Positions 52,191 through 62,338 of a stretch of 64,000 nucleotides of DNA are shown one piece after another. The stretch covers positions 16,911,227-16,975,226 of the forward strand of contig JARWKL010000012.1 of the NCBI GenBank assembly GCA_029961685.1, written 5' to 3'. This DNA is from Aristolochia californica. Taxonomy: Eukaryota > Streptophyta > Magnoliopsida > Piperales > Aristolochiaceae. Under the pieces are notes generated by a model, which was not told where the DNA came from, made no database searches, and saw only the letters and a list, made by a program, of their open reading frames with translations. The position numbers and the translations under genes were made by a program. How positions within the stretch are numbered: the first letter of the stretch is position 1; each line of letters begins with the position of its first letter.

Positions 52191-52960
52191 GCTTCTAATG
52201 TTGCCAAGTACCAGAAACTTTATGACCCACTATATACCAAGAGATATGAGATAGTAAATGGAGTAATTGAAATCAACGAATCTATAGAACCTATTGAGGA
52301 GGTTTTTGAAGAAGAAAATGCAGTTGAAGAGAAAGGTGTTTACCATTTCTGGCTTACGGCGATGCAAACTAATGAAATGCTTGCAGAGGAGATACAAGAG
52401 AGTGCTGAGGGGGCTCTTAAATATTGGAACGATGTCCAGTGGTCTAATATTTATACTTCCAAGGGCTGCTAGCTGGAGTTTTTTTTTATCCCAATCCATA
52501 TTTTACATATATTGTCTTGGTCAAAATTTCTCACATGAAAGCAACAGGGACAGATATTCAGTGGCTTCCAGGGAAGAGGCTGGACACAGAAGGTTTTGAA
52601 GCAGCCAAACAAGGGATCAAAGGACACCACACCCATCACAAAAACTGAAATGCGTGACAGTTTGTTTATTTTCTTCCGTCCTCCTCAATTCCTAGATGAT
52701 GATGATATTGATGAAGCAACTGCTGAATAGCTTCAGACTCAAAGGGAACAAGATTATGATATTGGATCCACCGTCAAAGCCAAACTTTTCCCACAGGCTG
52801 TCTCATGGTTTATGGGAGAGGCTGTTTAGGGTGATGAGTTTGATGATATAGAAGGGGATGAGGATGAACATGATGCAGATGTTGATGACGATGATGATGA
52901 TGAAGAGGACACTACTGCCAAAAACAGGCCTAAGAAGGTATCTGCTGGATGGAAGGTGAC
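52191..52960 (+). pseudogene. NAP1: Captured nucleosome assembly protein 1 fragment
   Basis: KYQKLYDPLYTKRYEIVNG, EEKGVYHFWLTAMQTNE, LAEEIQESAEGALKYWNDVQW and, after frame changes near 52490-52580, [34 protein letters not shown] and [13 protein letters not shown] follow plant NAP1, a histone H2A-H2B chaperone. The acidic tail remains as a GATGATGAT-rich stretch (52850-52910), followed by KNRPKKVSAGWK. Most of the NAP domain is covered. At least three stops or shifts inactivate it. NAP1 genes are intron-rich and this copy has none. Confidence 0.88.
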
Positions 52961-53020
52961 ATTGGCATACAGACCTTACTTTCGAGATTGAGGACAAGCT
53001 AGTTCTTCTAGGGGGTGTAA
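52961..53020 (+). pseudogene. Gypsy pol relic and polypurine tract of Pack-D
   Basis: ACTTTCGAGATTGAGGACAAGC encodes the TFEIEDKLVLL relic in one frame. AGGGGGTG at 53010-53017 is the polypurine tract. Confidence 0.72.
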
Positions 53021-53338
53021 TGTTATGCACACAATAACATTATTATTTTTATTTTTTTTCTTTAATTTACTTTATTATTTTAGTTTTAGGCCACAAGGGT
53101 ATTTTTGGAATATTTTAATTATAGGGATATTTTTGTAATATTTTATATTAAACCCTAACAAGGTGAACCCTATTTAAGGGGTACGAGTAATAAGAAAGAC
53201 AAGTATTGATTTTAGGTTAATTTTAGGTTAAACAGGCTTGGAGCTCTCCTTATGAGTTCTAGGGTTTTCAAGCTTCCATTTGGCTTGATCTTCGTTTTCT
53301 CTTACGAATCTTTGTGTCAGATCTAGAACTGTAACATC
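53021..53338 (+). repeat. 3' LTR of Pack-D
   Basis: 318 bases, TGTTATGCACAC to AGAACTGTAACA, followed by TCGTT. Confidence 0.9.
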
Positions 53339-53680
53339 GTTGTTCTATGGTGGGACACAGTGATGGAGGATTTTTTTATTACACTTTTGAACAGCATATA
53401 GACCCACTACCTACATTAATAGGAGTAGCACTACCTAAAAAAGATAGGAGTGTGTTGAACATCCAACATGAGTTATTTGACTGGATTAAAGAGCAATGTC
53501 ATACGACTTGAAGTAATTTTACTCTCAATTTTCTTCTGCCAGTTGGGCCTCATGAATGAGAGCACCAGCGTGAGGGAGAGTGTTGGAAGATGTGCCACAT
53601 TATACCAAAAAAAAAATTATACATCATTTGCAGCAAGCAGGGAGTTCATATTGTTCTCTCACCGCCAGCTTGAGGGGGAG

Positions 53681-54062
53681 TGTTGGAAGACAGGGTCCAA
53701 GCCCACACGACCAAGGAAGACTCACATACCTAAAAGTGGTGTAAGATGGGCCCAAGCCCATAAGAAGATCAAGTGGGATCCACAAAGATAGCCATGAGCT
53801 GGTAGCCTTATCATTATCACGTGCCACATAAGAGTTTCAGTTTAAAGGAGTTTTAGTCAGGTTAATCTTCTATTTATTGTGGGTTATTTAATTATGATAG
53901 AACTTATCTTTAAGTGTTAAAATTTAGGTGTAATTGGGACAAGAGTAGTTTTATTGTAATGGACTCTACTACTTCCTCTATTATAAATAGAGGTTCATGT
54001 ACTTTGATTACAAAAAGTTAAGGGAGTCAATGAAGTATTTTCCTTTTTTCATAAATTCAACC
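53681..54062 (+). repeat. 3' LTR of LARD-E4
   Basis: 382 bases, TGTTGGAAGACAGGG to TAAATTCAACC (terminal A changed to C). It has the same length as the 5' LTR. Confidence 0.85.
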
Positions 54063-54480
54063 TGTTTGGTGAGGATACTATCTACTTTCTCTTGAGATGA
54101 AACATATTTAAGAGAGATTATTCCTACTTGAAACTTTTTCCATATAGAATGACAATCTACCTTAATATGTGTAGTTCTTTCATGGAAGACTGGATTTGAC
54201 GTAATGTGAATAGTTGCTTGATTATCACAATGTAGGCCCATGGAGCCTCCTATATAAATTCCCAATTCGGTAAGAAGAGTCTTTATCCATAAAAGTTCAC
54301 TTACAGTGTGGACCATAGCTCGGTATTCTGCTTCAGCACTAGATCTTGCAACCACATTTTGATTTTTGCTTTTTCATGTGACCAAGTTTCCCCCAAGAAG
54401 GGTACAATACCCAGACGTAGATTTTCTATCATCGGATGATCCAGCCCAATCTGCATCTGAGAAACCTTCTAGAACATACT
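54063..54480 (-). pseudogene. Copia RNase H (CopM)
   Basis: The minus-strand frame ending at about 54063 has ADWAGSSDDRKST, VVARSSAEAEYRAMVHTV, LLWIKTLLTELG, LHCDNQATIHITSNPVFHERT and HIKVDCHSIW. The catalytic Asp residues of ADWAG and CDNQ are kept. It is the continuation of CopM beyond LARD-E4. The left end reaches KYVSSQEKVDSILTKQ. It is cut at about 54480 by LTR-I sequence, so most of pol is missing. Confidence 0.82.
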
Positions 54481-54566
54481 CTTACAATAAGAAGTTTCAT
54501 AGAACGAAAATTAATATGGAGTCACACAAGAGTCTCACAAAAAATGTCTCAGTTAAAAGTGTTTTA

Positions 54567-54900
54567 ATTAAGTTAAATTTTTGGAAAAGAGAAAAACTTC
54601 ACTTTCTTGGTGTAATTGAGTACAATGAGCCTCTATTTATAATAGAGGAAACAAGTAGAATCTAATTACAAATAAATTACCCTTATCCCAATAGCAACCA
54701 AAGTTAAACACTAAAAGATAAGTCCTAGAACAGTCGAACAACTGAATATAAATACAAGACTAACATAACCAAAAATAACTTTAACTATGACTCTTCCGTG
54801 AGACCTCCTCTTGTGAAACTCCTATAAGACAGAATTCTAAATCAATGAGACTTCTTGCTGTGAGACTCATTTAAGAATCTTTCATATCTTCTCTTCAACA
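54567..54900 (-). repeat. LTR 1 of the LARD-I chain
   Basis: Minus-strand LTR ending TCTCTTCAACA at 54900. The start is blurred, and about 85 bases of plus-strand E-type LTR sequence precede it. It contains TTATAATAGAGG near 54636 as an antisense TATA region. Confidence 0.65.
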
Positions 54901-56532
54901 TTCCCCCTCAAGTTGGAGTTTACAACTTCAGCTTGCACGGAAAAAAATTCTTGGTTTTCAATCTTCTTTTACAGAAAAAAATCTTCCTATATGCAAAACT
55001 TTATTTTTTGTTCTCCCCCTTTCTTCAATATTTTTGTCACACAAAAATTACCACAACATGTAGAACAAGATACCTCTTTCTTGTACTTCTTCATCTACCT
55101 CTTCTTCTACTTTTCCCCTTCAAGTTGGGGATAAAAATGACATATAGATACCCAACTTGAACAGAACGCAATGTGGGAGAAGAAAATCACTCCTAGTCAT
55201 ATGACAACACCCCATACATTAGTCAAAAAGGTCATGGTCTAAAATACATTCTGCTCAATTTTAAAGGCGGAGAAACTACCTAACTTTAGGGATTAACAAA
55301 GAGACTACTCACTTTTTTATGGGTAGTTCAAATACTAACCTGTTAAGCACCTAGCCAATACTACTCAAAAGACCGCTCTGTTAGGAGCGGAAGGCATAGG
55401 TACTTAACCCTAGGACCATAACATAACCACCTCTTGGGTGAAGAATAAAATACTTGACACAAGTTGGATGTTGGGCACACTGCTATACTTTTTAGGTAGA
55501 GGGTAGCATTGTTCTAAAGTGATGAAAACACAAGAAGATAAATTAAAGAAATACTTGAGAAAAACAACTTTATCCAGAAGGAGGCGACTATGCGACACTC
55601 ATACTTCCAAACAAATCAAGAATATGACCTTTCTTATTGAAAAACAAGGGGAGACTATAATGAATTTGATAAGTATAATTTTGTTGGGGGTGACCACAAT
55701 TTTTGGAGTTGACGATATGTAAGATACACAACCAAGTATTAAAAACACAAAACTTGAAAACAACATTGAAGTAGGAAATTTTTACATATCTTGAACGAGC
55801 ACATCATGGAGTGAATAATTCTGACAAAAAATATCTAATAAGAAGAGAAATTTGGCTAAAAAAACTAAGATTCTAGGAGAAGAATACTCAATTCACATCA
55901 ATGTATGGAGATTTCAGAGGAGAGAAACTAGGAAAAATGAGAGATTTTTTACTGAACCAACCTTTAATACTTCTAATATCAGTATCTCCTACAATGTAGA
56001 ACAACATCACAAGCAATTTTTTCTTAAGGAACTAGACTCAAACAGATTTAATTTGATACCTAATATTACATTAAAAAAACTTCATTCTTGAAATTGTTAT
56101 GACCTCTTGATTTGCTTTGTTCTGTAGCTTGATGGTTGTAAACTCTAATGTGAATATCTCATTATATATAGATCAAATTGACATGAAATTTTCTCCTTCT
56201 AGAAATACACTTTCATACCTTTAAATAAACTATAATATTTATTCATAAAATATACTTCTTTTAAGAGAAATAATCTAATAAATTTTAGACTTCATAAACT
56301 GTACGAAATGAATATTCTTTCTACTTTGGGCAGCATGACCATTGAGTCTTCCAATAATATGAAAAGTTCAGTATGGAGGTGTGAATGCCAAGAAAAAAAT
56401 AGGTAATGGCACAAGAAAGAAAAAAAAAAGATAAAAATTCAAATCTAAGCTACATGAGATGATATATCAAAAAATGATCACATTATCTTTGTGGGTTGAC
56501 CGAGTCAACTCATAGAACTTGCTTTGATACCA
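54901..56532 (-). other. LARD-I internal region, copy 1
   Basis: Starts with the antisense polypurine tract (CCCCCTCAAGTTGG) and ends with the antisense primer site GCTTTGATACCA (56521-56532). There is no gag or pol. ORFs such as 55852-56091 show no domain. It is homologous to 59763-61570. Parts (for example 56155-56350) also resemble LARD-E internal sequence. Confidence 0.7.
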
Positions 56533-56798
56533 TTTTGAATTTCTAGAAAGAGAAATACTTCATTAACATGTTGTAATTTGAGTACAATTAGCCTTTATTT
56601 ATAATAGAGAAAACAAGTAAAACCCAATTATAATTAAACTACTTTTATCCAAGTTACACCTAAAGTTAAACATTAAAATATAAGCCCTACAATAATTGGA
56701 CAACTAAACATAAATAGAAGACTAACATAACTAAAACACCTTCAAATAAACTCTTTTATGAGACTTCCTCCTATGAGACTCCTCATAGACTCCACTAT
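56533..56798 (-). repeat. LTR 2 of the LARD-I chain, first part
   Basis: Starts TTTTGAATTTCTAGAAAG after the primer site and is interrupted by LARD-H2. The rest is 59691-59762, ending TTCTTCAACA. This LTR serves the internal regions on both sides. Confidence 0.7.
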
Positions 56799-57235
56799 TG
56801 TTGATTTTCAGGACTCATGAATTTAGGTCATGGAGAAAAAGGGAAAGAAACCATTGGGAGGAAACTAGAGGAGAAGAGGTTATGGACTTAATTCCTAACC
56901 CTCCCCCTGATGCTCTATTTATAGATCTATGAAACTATTGTATTATAATAATACCCCTGAACTTAGGGTTTAGAGTTTAGGGTTTTAACCTTAACCCTGA
57001 AACTTTAACTTAATTACATCAATGTCATCTCTATGAGATGACTCTTTATTTACCATCCTGCCATATTGTATGTGGGCCTATGGGCCTTATCCTTGATCTG
57101 TGGGCCTTGAACCCGTCTTCTATATCTCTTGGGTGCATGGGTCTTCCTTGGTCTTATGGGCTTGGGCCCATCTTCCAACACACTTGGATATGTGGGCCTT
57201 CCTTGGACGTGTGGGCTTGGGCCCTATCTTCCAAC
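56799..57235 (-). repeat. 3' LTR of LARD-H2
   Basis: 437 bases, TGTTGATTTTCAGGACTC to CCCTATCTTCCAACA. It includes telomere-like TTAGGGTTTAGAGTTTAGGG at 56960-56980 and three GGGCTTGGGCCC/TGGGCCTT modules near its end. Confidence 0.88.
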
Positions 57236-59246
57236 ACTCCCCTTCAAGCTGGGGGTGAGAGAACAACATGAACTCCCAGCTTCCTGTAAATGATATATAA
57301 AATATTTTATTGTATAATTTGGCAGATCTTCCAACACTCCCCCTCACGCCCTCACGCTGGTGCTCTCCTTCATGAGGCCCAGCTGGTAGTGGGTCTACAC
57401 GCTGTTCGAAAGTATAATAATAAAAAAAACTCCTCCATCACCGTGTCCCTCCATTGGACACCCACTCTCAAGTGGTAGGAGTAATAGATGCCAATTCATG
57501 GGGGTATAACATAGAGTTAGTATTAAACTCTTCCATCACGGTGAAATAACATAGATGTCCTTACGGGTAGTGGATGTAGTAATAAGCTCCTCCGTCACAG
57601 TGATGTAACAAATACTGAGGCCACTTCTTCTTCTTCAATAATGTCTCATCCAATGAGACATAATAGCATCAACTATAATGGACTTGGGACAATAAAACAT
57701 GAACCAAAATAATCCTTGTAAAATTGACCCATGAAATAATCTAATGCACATATTTGTACAAAATAATATGTTGACCAAGGAATAATCTGTAAATTCTTCA
57801 AAAAATAATAATCCAGCCATAGAAAAAATTTTCCGAGTCGCACCTAGTCAAATAGTAGATCAATATATCCAAGTTGGGACAAAAATATGTATAAGCTTTG
57901 GTTTAGATACGTATATCGAGGCAAAACATAAGTGGCCCGAGTCATGTTGACCCTGGTCAAGTTGACCTACTGAGTTGACTCGGACCGGGTTGACTCGGTC
58001 CGAGTTGGGTCAGCAGTCTGTCATTGGGTGAACTCTGGTCCAAGTCCGGGTTAGAACTAGCGGGCAACCCGGATTTAATGAGTTTCCTAAGTTAGAAAAG
58101 GTAAATATTTCAACTGTGTTTCTTCCTCTTCTCAGCGCCGAATAGATCGACTCTTCAAAAAAAAAAATTCTCGGATTTTGGACTCTTTCCCATTATCATC
58201 GGCAATAGTAAAAATTTGGAAAATGTTTCCTTCTTCCCCATGGCGCCGAAGGACTCGAAATACCTTCGTCTTCCTCATGGCGCCAAACCACTCAGGACAA
58301 CAACAAAAATATATACCAACCAAACTCGAAATTTAATCGCATGAGACTTCCAAAAAATACCAACGAGAATCGGAATGGACTGTTGATCAAGCGACGAAAA
58401 TAACTTCTGAAGATAGCAGAAAATCTTCTCGGTGGAAACCGTCCAGAAACAGCAACTCGCATAATTCGGCATCATCTTCCTCCCACGGAAACCATGCAGC
58501 AGGCTTTTTTTTTCTCTCGGGTGTAGAGTCGTCTTAACCGGTGATGGTGGGTCATCTTCCCCGTCAGCCGAACAAAGTGGAACAACAACGATACATCTTC
58601 TTCCTCGATGCCGACTCGGAATGTAAAAATAGAAACGGTAACAAAGCTGGTGGGATATCACGGAGAAGCAGTGGACAAAAGATCAATCAGTAGAGGAGTT
58701 TCCGAAAATAGCAATGGAGTTGCCTTCATCTTCTTCACAGTGCTGAGTAGCGCGGCCAATTGAACTTCGTAACAACAGCGAAAGATACTTTCTGATCAAT
58801 GATAAACTCCGATAAACCGAGACGGGACTCGCTGAAGGGCTTTAATGTCGGGGAAGATGAGCACTGTCGAAAGGGAAGACTCTTCTCTGTTGTAACTCTT
58901 CTCTGTTCTATGGTAGCACAAATAGTTGCCACTTGCGTTCTCCGACAGTGTGGCAAAAAAATCAACAAGATGCCAATCTTTGTTTCCTATCTGATGGTGC
59001 AAGGTGATGCAAAAAGAAGGCACCGTAATGAAACCAGATGTCACAAGGATCAGAGCAGCTCTGGTGGTGATATTCCAAACGAAGGCAATCGAGACAAAAA
59101 GGAGGTCTTGTGAAAAAAAAACTAATCAAAGAATCGATAAAAAACTAACAACAAGATGATGAGAAAAAAACTAAGCAACGGTAAAACAAAGAAAATATGG
59201 GTTTTTTTAATGTAAAAAACCATAGGTGTGAGTCCTGAAAATCAAA
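57236..59246 (-). other. LARD-H2 internal region
   Basis: It contains the conserved blocks of the E/H group near 57420-57610 (CTCCATCACCGTGTCCCTCC, TCCGTCACAG) and the GACTCGG/GTTGAC-rich block near 57930-58030, followed by 1.1 kb with higher GC. The minus-strand ORF 58275-58661 and plus-strand ORF 58799-59113 overlap other-frame ORFs and show no recognisable protein family. I see no host-gene match. Confidence 0.6.
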
Positions 59247-59258
59247 GCTTTGATACCA

Positions 59259-59685
59259 TGTTGATTTTCAGGACTCATGAATTTAAGTCATGGAGAAAAA
59301 GGGAAAGAAACCATTGGGAGAAAACTGGAGGAGAAGAGGTTATGGAGTTAATTCCTAACCCTCCCCCTGATGCTCTATTTATTGATTTATGAAACTACTG
59401 TATTACAATAATACCCCTGAACTTAGGGTTTAGGGTTTAGGGTTTTAACCCTGGAACTTTAACTACATCAATGACATCTCTATGAGATGACTCTTTACTT
59501 ACTATCATGCCATCTTGTATGTGGGCCTATGGGCCTTCTCCTTGATATGTGGGCCTTGAGCCCGTCTTCTATATCTCTTGGGTGCATGGGTCTTCCTTGC
59601 TCTTATGGGCTTGGGCCCATCTTCCAACACACTTGGATATATGGGTCTTCCTTGGTCATGTGGGCTTGGGCCCTATCTTCCAACA
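59259..59685 (-). repeat. 5' LTR of LARD-H2
   Basis: 427 bases, with TTAGGGTTTAGGGTTTAGGG at 59422-59441. It is very similar to the 3' LTR. Confidence 0.88.
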
Positions 59686-59690
59686 ACCAT

Positions 59691-59762
59691 ATTATTTTAG
59701 GCTCTTGTGAGACTTCTTGTTGTGAGAGTCATGTAAGACTCTTTAATATTTTTTCTTCAACA
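59691..59762 (-). repeat. LTR 2 of the LARD-I chain, second part
   Basis: Continuation of the LTR at 56533 after LARD-H2, ending TTTCTTCAACA, followed by the antisense polypurine tract CTCCCCCTGAAGC. Confidence 0.7.
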
Positions 59763-61570
59763 CTCCCCCTGAAGCTGGAGTTTATAACTTCAACTTGCAA
59801 TGAAAAGGATTCTTGTTCTTCAATCATCATTGGCTAAAAAAAATTAATCTATGTAAAATCTTCATCTTTTGTTCTCCCCCTTTATTGAATATTTTGGTCA
59901 CATAAAAATTACCCCAACAAGTGGAATAATATTCCTCTTTCTTGTACTTCTTCGACTTCTCCTTCTCAAGATGAGGACAAAAAGGACATAGAAACCCAAC
60001 TTGAAAAAGCACAATGTTGGAGAAGAAAATCACTCCTACCTATATGACAAAGTTTTATACACCAGTCAAAATAGTCATAGTCTGAAACGCACTCCACTTA
60101 ATTTTATAGGCGGCAACCCAACTTTAGGGGTTAACAAAGAGACTACTCACTTTTTAAGAATAGTTCAAACACAAATCACCTCTTAGGTGAAGAATAAAAG
60201 ATTTGACTCAAGATAGATGTTGGGCACACTCTTATAATTTTTAGGTAGTGGGTCTAGCTATTGCTCTAAAGTGATGAAAACATGAGACGATAAATTGAAT
60301 AAATACTAGAGGAAAACAACTTTAACCTGAAGGAGGCGACTATGCAACACTCATACTTCCAAACGAATCTAGAATATGACTTTTTTTAAATAAAAAAAAA
60401 AGTAGGCGAGACTATAATGGTAGAACTTAATAAATTTGGCCAAGTATAACTTTTTTTGGGGGGTGACAATAATTTTTGGAGTTGATGATGCATAAGATAC
60501 ACAACCAAGTAATAAAAACTCAAAACTTGAAAAAAAACATCGAAGTAGGAAATTTATGCATACCTTGACCGAGCACATCCTGGAGTGATTAATTCTTACC
60601 AAAAATCTCTTATTGGAAGAGAAATTTGGCTAAAATTAGGATTCTAAGAGAAAAGGAAACTCAATTCAAGTCACATGGAAAGATAATAGGAGAGAAAATA
60701 GGAAAAATGAGACATTTTCGGCAGAACTAACCTTTAGTACTTTTGATATCAATATCTCCAACAATATAGATTAGAATAACAAACCATTTATTGCAAAATA
60801 AACTACACTCAAATAGGTTTAATTTGATACCTAATTTGACATAAAAGGCTTTGTTCTTGAATTTGTTGTGACCTCTTTATTTTCTTCATTTTATAGTTTG
60901 ATGGTTGTCAACTAAAATGCGAATATCTCCTTACACGTCATATTGAAATGAAATTTTCTCTTTATGAAACTAGACATTTATACCTTTCATTCATGTATAA
61001 TTTTGCCACATAAAATATACTTATTTTTAGAGAAACAAACTGATAGATTTCAGGCTCTATAATGTAGTCGAACTAAATACTTTCTTTTGTGGGCAACATG
61101 ACCCTTGAGTCTTCCAATATTGATATCTCCCTCTATAAAACTCAGGTTTATAATTGGTATAATAGGTAAAAAAATAGAATTAAAGATATTTGTTTTGACA
61201 TATAATTCTCCATATAAAATCCCATTCTTGATGGCATAAAAACATTGAAGTTTTCTACTGCTATTAGAACCTCTCTTGTAGTTTGACATTTTCTACATCA
61301 AATATGGATTTCTCTTCTTAAAAAACTCTAATTTTCAAAATTCTTTTTGTGTTAAAAAGTAGAATCGATAATCTTTCCTTCAAGATATAAATTTTAATAT
61401 GAAAAGTTCATTATGGAAGTGTGAATACCAAGAAAATAACAGGTACTAGGACATAAAAGAATGGAAAATTTAGAATACGAACCTAAACTACTAAAGATAA
61501 TAAATCAAAAAAGAATCACACGATTTTTGTGGGTTGGCTAAGTCAACTCACATAAACTGCTCTAATGCCA
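59763..61570 (-). other. LARD-I internal region, copy 2
   Basis: Homologous to 54901-56532 over its length (for example GGCGACTATGCRACACTCATA at 55585 and 60338, and GGGGTGACMAYAATTTTTGG). It ends with a mutated primer site (GCTCTAATGCCA, 61559-61570). No coding capacity. Confidence 0.7.
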
Positions 61571-61667
61571 TTTTGAATTTCGAACAAACAAAAATACTTC
61601 ATTAACTTGTTGTAATTTGAGTACAATGAGCCTCTATTTTATAATGGAGGAAACAAGTAGAGCCCAA
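61571..61667 (-). repeat. LTR 3 of the LARD-I chain, truncated
   Basis: The first 97 bases of the same LTR (TTTTGAATTTCGAAC to GAAACAAGTAGAGCCCA), broken off where E-type internal sequence starts. Confidence 0.65.
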
Positions 61668-62008
61668 GCTCAATGAAGCAAAAAAGTTGGCTTAAACTCG
61701 GATCTTCCCATGTTATAAGATACTTGCATGACATTTGATTCTTTCAATGTGAATATCTCCTTAAATATAGATCAGATTGAGATAAATTTACTCCTTCTGA
61801 AATTAGACATAAAGTATAACATTTCTTCATAAAATATACTTATTTTGAAATAAATAATCTGATAGATTTTGGACTTTGGAATCTGGTCGAACTGAGTACT
61901 CTTTCTCCTTTGGCAAGTATAACCATTGACTCTTTCGAGATCGATATCTCCATATTTAAAACTCAGAATGAGAATTTGTTGAATAGGTAAGAAAATAGAC
62001 TTACAAAT
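61668..62008 (-). repeat. LARD-E type internal fragment
   Basis: Sequence with GGCTTAAACTCGGATCTTCC and ATAAATAATCTGATAGATTTTGG matches LARD-E2 near 33815-34020. No LTR. It is ended by the CopY LTR. Confidence 0.65.
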
Positions 62009-62338
62009 TGTTGAATTTAGGATCCCTTTACTGAAATCTCGAGCAAGGTTAAACTACTATTCTCCTAATTACACCCAAACTATGACTCTTAAAGATAAGT
62101 CTATCAAAATTAAATAACTCAACATAATTAAAAGACTAGCATAACTCAAACTCAAACTCTTCTATGATGCATGTGATCTTATGATAAGATGCCAGCTCGT
62201 GGTTATTATTGTGGGTCCCACTTGTTCTTCAAATCTTCCAACTCATGCCAGCTCATGTGATGACCCATAATGCCACCCCACGTTCTCTTGGTGGGTCCCA
62301 CCAGCTCATGCAACCATGGTGGGTCCCACATTGTAACA
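62009..62338 (-). repeat. 3' LTR of CopY
   Basis: 330 bases, TGTTGAATTTAGGATCC to CCCACATTGTAACA, followed by the antisense polypurine tract CTCCCCCTCAAG. Its end matches the CopX LTR (GTCCCACATTGTAACA), so CopX and CopY are related. Confidence 0.8.

Larger units (their letters stand above)
49777..53338 (+). mobile_element. Pack-D: complete gene-capturing non-autonomous LTR element
   Basis: A 3,562-base element with LTRs of 339 and 318 bases and target duplication TCATT (49772-49776) and TCGTT (53339-53343). The order is leader, PPR-protein fragment, poly(A)-binding-protein fragment, unknown piece, NAP1 fragment, Gypsy relic, polypurine tract. LARD-E4 sequence (CACTTGAGAGTCGTTGTCC type) is continuous across the insertion when compared with 46275-46300. 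All captured pieces are sense and intronless. Confidence 0.92.
48442..54062 (+). mobile_element. LARD-E4: long non-coding LTR element, split by Pack-D
   Basis: LTRs are at 48442-48823 and 53681-54062, the primer site TGGTATCAGTGC at 48824 and the polypurine tract GAGGGGGAG just before 53681. Pack-D (49777-53338) lies in the internal region. The LTR is of E type, while part of the internal region (49130-49450, with GACTCGG and GTTCGATTC words) matches LARD-H on the opposite strand, so E and H share modules. Confidence 0.85.
56799..59685 (-). mobile_element. LARD-H2: complete long non-coding LTR element
   Basis: LTRs 56799-57235 and 59259-59685, target duplication ACTAT (56794-56798) and ACCAT (59686-59690), polypurine tract at 57236, primer site (antisense GCTTTGATACCA) at 59247-59258. 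The 2 kb internal region lacks gag and pol. It has modest GC-richer ORFs such as 58275-58661 (minus) without known domains. Same family as LARD-H1. Confidence 0.9.

Noticed and set aside
52191..52960. A working NAP1 gene
   Set aside because: The N-terminal half is absent, there are several stops and frame changes, and it lies between the LTRs of Pack-D.
58275..59113. A host gene in the GC-richer middle of LARD-H2
   Set aside because: ORFs on both strands overlap, show no known domain and fall within a complete LTR element.
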